Below the pieces are notes generated by a model that saw nothing but the letters and a program-made list of their open reading frames with translations, searched no databases and was not told the origin of the DNA. From Chlamydiia bacterium (GTDB lineage Bacteria > Chlamydiota > Chlamydiia > Chlamydiales > FEN-1388): 11,295 nucleotides of DNA. Below are positions 7,247 through 11,295 of this stretch, piece after piece (positions within the stretch are counted from its first letter, which is position 1; the number at the start of each line of letters is the position of its first letter). The stretch is taken from the NCBI GenBank assembly GCA_028293095.1, contig JAQGPK010000138.1, positions 1 through 11,295 of the forward strand, in the 5' to 3' direction. The position numbers were made by a program, and so were the translations under genes.

Positions 7247-8001
7247 TAATCGGAAGTGATACCACCTCCATTACGCTCAATGCGAGAATGGATTCAAAGC
7301 TCAATTGGCAAAAGGAGCAAGAATTAGTAAGCCTACTTCGAGAAAAAAATCAAAAAATCATCTACTTTCTCGATCTCGGCCTCTTTTCAGAGCTCACACA
7401 GCCACTCATCCATGAAGCTCAGTTTCAAGCACTTCTACTTGCTATTGACCACTTTGTAGAAACATTTATCTCTCCCTATGAAGATTGCCTTGCAGAGGTG
7501 ATCCTTTGTAAAGAATCCCTCCCCTTTCATCTCAGTACATCAGACCCTATACTTGACCGCAATCAAGCAGCTGACTACCTGCAATTGCTTGTTGATCATC
7601 TTCCTGAAGAGGTCATCCCCTACGCAATTCTTGACGCAAGTACTCTACAAGATCCACTTCTCGTGGCACAACTTACGGCAAAAGATAGCTTTTGTAACGG
7701 ACGTCTTGAGCTTATTATTCTTAACAGCCCCTTTCCAATCCTTTCTGAACCTCCTGCGACCGCTGTCTTACTACCCCGTTTGACTGTAACTACCAAGGAT
7801 GCCTATCAGGGACTTCGAGAGGAAATAGAGCGACTTATCTCTCAAAAAATTCCATTTAAAGTCATCTCTGAGGATTTTCTTTCCATAGAATGGGAAGGAA
7901 TTGACACATTGATCGTTCAAGAAAAGGGAATTTCTCTCGAGGGACGTCGGAAATTACAAGGATTTACCGCCGCAGGTGGTGAAATTTGTTATCAAAATTG
8001 A
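7243..8001 (+). CDS. Unrecognised 252-residue protein coupled to trmB
   Basis: I cannot name this protein. It looks soluble, alternating hydrophobic strands with helices: KIIYFLDLGLF (38-48), a long helix with AIDHFVETFISPYEDCL (67-83), VIPYAILDAS (124-133), GRLELIILNSPFPIL (153-167) and TAVLLPRLTV (173-182). The C-terminal part, IDTLIVQEKGISLEGRRKL then QGFTAAGGEICYQ (220-251), has the pattern 'strand, loop, helix, AGG, strand' of class I glutamine-amidotransferase-like domains such as the beta-galactosidase trimerisation fold. No catalytic cysteine elbow is evident. This is a fold suggestion only. The start ATG overlaps the trmB stop (ATGA) and there is no good Shine-Dalgarno, so translation probably depends on trmB. 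A second in-frame ATG at codon 16 is an alternative start. It ends 44 bases before tRNA-His. Confidence 0.83.
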   Translation: MIIGSDTTSITLNARMDSKLNWQKEQELVSLLREKNQKIIYFLDLGLFSELTQPLIHEAQFQALLLAIDHFVETFISPYEDCLAEVILCKESLPFHLSTSDPILDRNQAADYLQLLVDHLPEEVIPYAILDASTLQDPLLVAQLTAKDSFCNGRLELIILNSPFPILSEPPATAVLLPRLTVTTKDAYQGLREEIERLISQKIPFKVISEDFLSIEWEGIDTLIVQEKGISLEGRRKLQGFTAAGGEICYQN

Positions 8002-8045
8002 CTGAAATCCTCTCACACGCTACAATATTTATTCTTTTCTATTAT

Positions 8046-8120
8046 GGCGGTCGTAGCTCAGTTGGTTAGAGCGTTGGATTGTGATTCCAAAAGTCGCGGG
8101 TTCGAGTCCCGTCGATCGCC
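8046..8120 (+). tRNA. tRNA-His, anticodon GUG
   Basis: A full cloverleaf can be folded by hand. The acceptor stem is 8047-8053 with 8113-8119 (one G-U pair). The D-stem is GCTC 8056-8059 with GAGC 8069-8072. The anticodon stem is TTGGA 8074-8078 with TCCAA 8086-8090, and the loop TTGTGAT holds GTG at 8081-8083. The variable loop is AAGTC and the T-arm is 8096-8112 with TTCGAGT in its loop. An extra G at 8046 faces C73 at 8120, the G-1:C73 identity pair of bacterial tRNA-His. CCA is not encoded. The gene stands alone between the trmB unit and ftsK, and no clear terminator follows. Confidence 0.97.
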
Positions 8121-8300
8121 CTTTGTTCTTCTCCACGAATCATCACTAACAACCAAGCGTTAAAAAATAATAAAACTTTTTCTACATAAGCTCTCTTGTC
8201 TTTCTTGCTCTAATGATTAGTTTGTCATCAAAATAAGTCAGAAATTATTTATTATATGATCAGGAGATGGACTTAAACGCAAAAATAGTACACTCTACAG

Positions 8301-8306
8301 TATACT
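8301..8306 (+). promoter_or_regulatory. Candidate -10 element of the ftsK promoter
   Basis: TATACT lies 21 bases before the ftsK ATG and would give a leader of roughly 15 bases that still includes the GAGAGAGGG Shine-Dalgarno (8317-8325). The position 17 bases upstream does not resemble TTGACA. An alternative pair is TTGTCA at 8222-8227 with TATTTA at 8246-8251 (18-base spacer). The remaining 8121-8327 gap is A+T-rich and shows no gene. Confidence 0.35.
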
Positions 8307-8327
8307 ACTCAATTTTGAGAGAGGGCT

Positions 8328-10682
8328 ATGCATTGGTATAAAAAACATCCCGAGCTTTTAGGCATCGGACTGATCCTGTTTGCTGCGATTCAACTCCTTG
8401 CAATGTGCAGCTTTACCGCCGCCTATACAGACTCAAACCTCTTAGGCCTTTTTGGCTACTACTCAGCATTTATTTGGCTCAAAACTTTTGGTATTGCCTC
8501 CTTTCCCATCATGATCGCAATTACCTGGGCTGGATGTCGCCTCATGTTCTCTCATGAATACACAACAAAAAAAGTTGTAGCTGCAACAACTGCTATATTT
8601 TCTTTTTGCCTTGGACTTACTCTTCTTGGTGCTTCCATACCACGTTTTGAAGGACTTTTCGGCAATATTTTCGGTTTTTCTGATGCTGGAAAAGCATTTC
8701 AACTTGGCGGCCTCATTACAGATTTTATCTATCAAAAAGTCCCATATATCAATCTAGAAAGACTTTTGAATTTTACAGGAACTGGCCTTCTTGCACTTTT
8801 AGGTTTTACGTTAAGTATTGGCTATATTTTTGAAGCACATCTCCAGTACCTTCTCGAAAAGAGTAAAGAAAAATTAGCCGTATGGAATGAAGAACGAAAA
8901 GAGGCCAAGTCAGAAAAGAGAGAAGAAGAAGAGCCAGTTAAAAAGAAACGCCCTCCATCTTGGGATAAGATTGAAGAAGAGGTCATTGAGAAAAAGACCG
9001 TATTTCAAAGTGCACGCCTGCCCTCACTCCTTGCTCGCTCGATCGAGCTCCCCCCCTCTTTTGATAACATTCCTGAAACTCTATCTACCCGACTGAAAAA
9101 CGAAAGCGTTCCTTCTACAAAAATGGAGAGCATTGACTTGGAAGTGGAAACAGAAATTATACTCCCCCCAACTCAAAAGCAGATAGTGCCCTACAAACCT
9201 GCAAATAAAGGAAACTCGCAGTATAAACTGCCCTCTATAGATCTTCTCAACCAACCGAAAAAGAGTGACAATTCGCACCTTAAGAAAGAGCTCAAACAAA
9301 AAGCAGATCTTCTAGAAGAGACACTTTTAAGTTTTGGAATTGAAGCAAAAGTTGGCCAGATCCATTCAGGACCTACAATTACATCTTTTGAAGTGCACCC
9401 TGCCATTGGCGTCAAAGTTGGACGCATCAGAACACTCGAAAATGACATCGCTCTAAACATGGAAGCAAAATCAATCCGTATTATAGCACCTATTCCAGGC
9501 AAAGCTGCAGTCGGCATTGAAGTTCCTAATAAAAATCCTCAAGAGGTCTGCTTTAAAGAACTCCTTTCTGCCTATCAGCATAAAGAGGGAAAGTTTCATA
9601 TCCCCATGCTCCTTGGTAAAACTGTAAGTGGCGATTTTGTAATGCATGACCTTGCAAAAATGCCTCATTGCATCATAGCAGGGGCTACAGGATCAGGAAA
9701 ATCGGTCTGTATTAATTCTATCGTGATGTCCATCCTCATGACAGCATCGCCTGATGAGATCAGATTGCTCATGATCGACCCGAAAAAAGTTGAACTTACA
9801 GCCTACTCCAACCTTCCTCATATGTTAGCTCCTGTTATTACTGAACCAAAGGCTGCTTGCACGGCTCTTAACTGGCTTGTGAAAGAGATGGAAAAACGCT
9901 ATGAAATCCTCAAACTTACGCAACAGCGCAATATCGATGGCTTTAATCATAGAAAGATAGATGCAGAGGCAGAAGCTGCCTGTGGCATGGAAATCCCAGC
10001 CAAATTTGCTTATTATGTCGCGATCATTGATGAACTTGCAGACCTTATGATGGTTGCAAGCTCTGATATCGAAACGCCTATTGCCCGTATCGCACAGATG
10101 GCTCGGGCGGTTGGTATTCATTTAATCTTAGCAACACAAAGACCATCTCGAGAAGTAATCACTGGCCTTATTAAAGCAAACTTTCCAGCAAGGATTTCTT
10201 TTAAAGTAGCAAGTCGCATCAATAGTCAAATCGTTCTTGATGAAGTCGGCGCAGAAACGCTACTTGGCTATGGAGATATGCTCTTTTTGACACCAGGCAC
10301 ATCGCAGCTGATCCGCGCACAAGGTGTCTTCATTCGCGATGAAGAAATTAATGAAGTCATCGCCCATATTTCAAAGCAGAGGCCTCCTCAGTATATCATC
10401 AACTCTTTTGATCGCTTAGCAGATGAGGCTCTGGGATCTGGGATGGAAGACAATGAGCCCAAAGATGCGCTCTACGAAGATGCAAAATCTGTTGTGCTTG
10501 CTACAGGAAACGCTTCTACAACATTCTTACAGCGTAAATTAAAAGTTGGCTATGCACGAGCTGCAAGCCTTATGGATGAGCTTGAAAAGATGGGAGTAGT
10601 GGGTCCTCAAGAGGGTGCAAAACCGCGAAAGATCTTTTTCCCTAAGATGAGTGAAGCTATGGCTGAAGACTTTGAACTTTGA
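8328..10682 (+). CDS. ftsK: DNA translocase FtsK
   Basis: FtsK is a septum-anchored, ATP-driven double-stranded DNA pump that moves termini across the division plane and activates XerD at dif. The 784-residue product has four hydrophobic segments near the N-terminus (about 11-32, 50-72, 83-104, 150-170). A charged linker (about 174-320) follows, with a Lys/Glu-rich run including EKREEEEPVKKKRPP. The FtsK alpha domain is at about 320-400 and the RecA-like motor beyond it. Walker A is GATGSGKS at 452-459 and Walker B is VAIIDEL at 564-570, followed by ILATQRPS (600-607). The C-terminal gamma winged-helix domain spans about 715-772 (ASTTFLQRKLKVGYARAASL), the part that reads KOPS sites and contacts XerD. 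Length is near that of Bacillus SpoIIIE, with a linker far shorter than in E. coli. The start is preceded by GAGAGAGGG at rather close spacing. The partner xerD lies elsewhere in this window. Confidence 0.97.
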   Translation: MHWYKKHPELLGIGLILFAAIQLLAMCSFTAAYTDSNLLGLFGYYSAFIWLKTFGIASFPIMIAITWAGCRLMFSHEYTTKKVVAATTAIFSFCLGLTLLGASIPRFEGLFGNIFGFSDAGKAFQLGGLITDFIYQKVPYINLERLLNFTGTGLLALLGFTLSIGYIFEAHLQYLLEKSKEKLAVWNEERKEAKSEKREEEEPVKKKRPPSWDKIEEEVIEKKTVFQSARLPSLLARSIELPPSFDNIPETLSTRLKNESVPSTKMESIDLEVETEIILPPTQKQIVPYKPANKGNSQYKLPSIDLLNQPKKSDNSHLKKELKQKADLLEETLLSFGIEAKVGQIHSGPTITSFEVHPAIGVKVGRIRTLENDIALNMEAKSIRIIAPIPGKAAVGIEVPNKNPQEVCFKELLSAYQHKEGKFHIPMLLGKTVSGDFVMHDLAKMPHCIIAGATGSGKSVCINSIVMSILMTASPDEIRLLMIDPKKVELTAYSNLPHMLAPVITEPKAACTALNWLVKEMEKRYEILKLTQQRNIDGFNHRKIDAEAEAACGMEIPAKFAYYVAIIDELADLMMVASSDIETPIARIAQMARAVGIHLILATQRPSREVITGLIKANFPARISFKVASRINSQIVLDEVGAETLLGYGDMLFLTPGTSQLIRAQGVFIRDEEINEVIAHISKQRPPQYIINSFDRLADEALGSGMEDNEPKDALYEDAKSVVLATGNASTTFLQRKLKVGYARAASLMDELEKMGVVGPQEGAKPRKIFFPKMSEAMAEDFEL

Positions 10683-10759
10683 TGAGTAGATCTCTAGATC
10701 AAAAGACAGAAGAAGTAAAAAAGTAGAGAGCCGGTTTATAATTGATGGTTTGTATTATT

Positions 10760-10803
10760 TTTTTAACGCAAAGAAATACAAGAGGCGCAAAGGCGCAAAG
10801 AGA
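10760..10803 (+). repeat. Repeat arm A, CGCAAAG-type, forward
   Basis: It starts with TTTTTAACGCAAAGAAAT (10760-10777) and continues with two tandem GGCGCAAA octamers (10785-10792 and 10793-10800, counting from the G before each CGC). CGCAAAG occurs at 10767, 10786 and 10794. The first 18 bases recur inverted and perfect at 11051-11068. Thirteen of them recur inverted at 10941-10953, and AGGCGCAAAGA (10791-10801) recurs inverted at 10913-10923. Confidence 0.8.
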
Positions 10804-10912
10804 AAAAAGTAGCTTTACGTATGGCTAAAAGCAATGTTAGATTTATTTAGACTAAGAAAACTATCGGCTTACCATTCATCTCTAACCAAAGCTTACCTTA
10901 TCCTCTGTTCTT

Positions 10913-10953
10913 TCTTTGCGCCTGTGCCCCTCACTCGCTCCTTTGCGTTAAAA
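10913..10953 (-). repeat. Repeat arm B, CGCAAAG-type, inverted
   Basis: TCTTTGCGCCT (10913-10923) and CTTTGCGTTAAAA (10941-10953) are perfect reverse complements of the two ends of arm A, in the mirrored order. About 17 unrelated bases lie between them. Arms A and B therefore bound a segment of 193 bases (10761-10953) as imperfect terminal inverted repeats. Confidence 0.8.
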
Positions 10954-11050
10954 TTCAACAGCGATTCTATCAACATGAGTAACCTTTAATGCTAAAGAAA
11001 TCTTAAAGTCGAGTCTGTATTCTCTATGGTTAATCTCTAATTCTTTCTGG

Positions 11051-11068
11051 ATTTCTTTGCGTTAAAAA
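11051..11068 (-). repeat. Repeat arm C, CGCAAAG-type, inverted
   Basis: ATTTCTTTGCGTTAAAAA is the exact reverse complement of the first 18 bases of arm A. It is in the same orientation as the outer half of arm B (direct repeat of 13 bases), but has no GGCGCAAA part, so it looks like a half copy. Confidence 0.75.
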
Positions 11069-11117
11069 CAGTCCATACCGCATCTTAAGCAAACCTTTTG
11101 CACCTTTATCTCTGCTC

Positions 11118-11295
11118 CTATTCACCTTTACGAGGCGCATGATTCCATTGGATAAGGCTCAAACGATTACGAAGATGGTCAACAAAATCATGATTAATCT
11201 GCTGAAAGTGTAAAAGTTCTTTTTCAATCTCTTTTTGAAGCATTGGACTTACCTTTGTAGGCGCCGTCTTTTTTATGAGTGCATCAAGTGCTACA
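11118..11295 (-). CDS. C-terminal end of an unrecognised protein, cut by the window edge
   Basis: The minus-strand frame is open from the right edge to TAG at 11118-11120 and gives 58 residues, among them ALIKKTAPTKVSPMLQKEIE and, near the end, LSLIQWNHAPRKGE. The composition is soluble, helical and ordinary, and I cannot assign a family from this tail. An internal Met exists, but the frame runs past the edge, so a longer gene is the natural reading. It converges on ftsK across the repeat-bearing gap. Confidence 0.55.
   Translation of the reverse strand, partial: VALDALIKKTAPTKVSPMLQKEIEKELLHFQQINHDFVDHLRNRLSLIQWNHAPRKGE

Larger units (their letters stand above)
10683..11117. other. 435-base gene-free region between convergent genes
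   Basis: No open frame of credible length is seen here. The region lies between the ftsK stop and the 3' end of the minus-strand gene at the right edge. It holds three arms of a CGCAAAG-based repeat, listed separately. No compact hairpin plus T-run is convincing as an ftsK terminator, although the T-rich run at about 10755-10764 directly abuts the first repeat arm. Confidence 0.7.

Noticed and set aside
8121..8160. tRNA-His 3' end as an integration site for a mobile element.
   Set aside because: No duplicated 3' tRNA fragment and no integrase lies downstream; the next gene is ftsK. The nearby tyrosine recombinase is a standard XerD, not a phage integrase.
8267..8341. A 24-codon frame starting at ATG 8267 and overlapping the ftsK start, a possible leader peptide.
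   Set aside because: Its AGGAG abuts the ATG with no spacing, the frame has no regulatory codon run, and the candidate -10 at 8301 would lie inside it.
10683..10765. Possible rho-independent terminator of ftsK, with GATCT/AGATC symmetry at about 10689-10700 and a T-run at about 10755-10764.
   Set aside because: The symmetry leaves a loop of 2 bases or fewer, lies far from the T-run, and no G+C-rich stem directly precedes the T-run.
11145..11200. Segment HLRNRLSLI in the right-edge partial protein resembles a histidine kinase H-box (HELRNPLSLI).
   Set aside because: Aligning on LRN puts Asp where the phospho-accepting His must be, the key Pro is Arg, and the protein ends shortly after with no ATPase domain. 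It is most likely chance.

Overview
The window looks like a piece of a Chlamydiota (chlamydial) chromosome, probably from the environmental or amoeba-associated families rather than the genus Chlamydia. This rests on remembered family features, not on a search: the TrmB N-terminus and its EYCSGNGSW SAM motif, the tail of GatB, and a small two-hydrophobic-segment protein directly behind gatB, a place that in Chlamydia trachomatis holds the inclusion membrane protein IncV. No plasmid, phage or transposase gene and no CRISPR array is visible. Most of the window is compact housekeeping sequence with a few proteins that look lineage-specific.

Layout. (1) Bases 1-1222, plus strand: the C-terminal half of gatB, then a 151-residue protein with two hydrophobic segments whose Shine-Dalgarno lies inside the gatB end. 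(2) Bases 1234-5583, minus strand: an apparent three-gene operon, transcribed pgi, then a 602-residue coiled-coil protein, then xerD. pgi and the coiled-coil gene overlap by ATGA, and xerD follows after 4 bases. It converges on the gatB unit with only 11 bases between the stop codons. (3) Bases 5684-6445, minus strand: a second helical protein of unknown function, divergent from trmB. (4) Bases 6551-8001, plus strand: trmB and an unrecognised 252-residue protein, overlapping by ATGA. (5) tRNA-His(GUG) at 8046-8120. (6) ftsK at 8328-10682. (7) A gene-free stretch, 10683-11117, carrying a cluster of inverted CGCAAAG-based repeats between convergent gene ends. (8) The last 58 codons of an unrecognised minus-strand gene running off the right edge.

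Functional links. GatB (Gln-tRNA/Asn-tRNA amidation), TrmB (tRNA m7G46 methylation) and tRNA-His all serve translation. XerD and FtsK, encoded about 6 kb apart and not co-transcribed, are partners in chromosome dimer resolution; FtsK also has a division role that matters in the FtsZ-less chlamydiae. Pgi is central carbon metabolism. Four proteins have no function I can assign: 767-1222, 2129-3937, 5684-6445 and 7243-8001. They are where something undescribed would most likely sit, above all the gatB-linked membrane protein and the coiled-coil protein inside the pgi-xerD operon. I see no clearly novel multi-gene system. Two start codons are set downstream of the longest open frame: pgi at 5583 and trmB at 6551.
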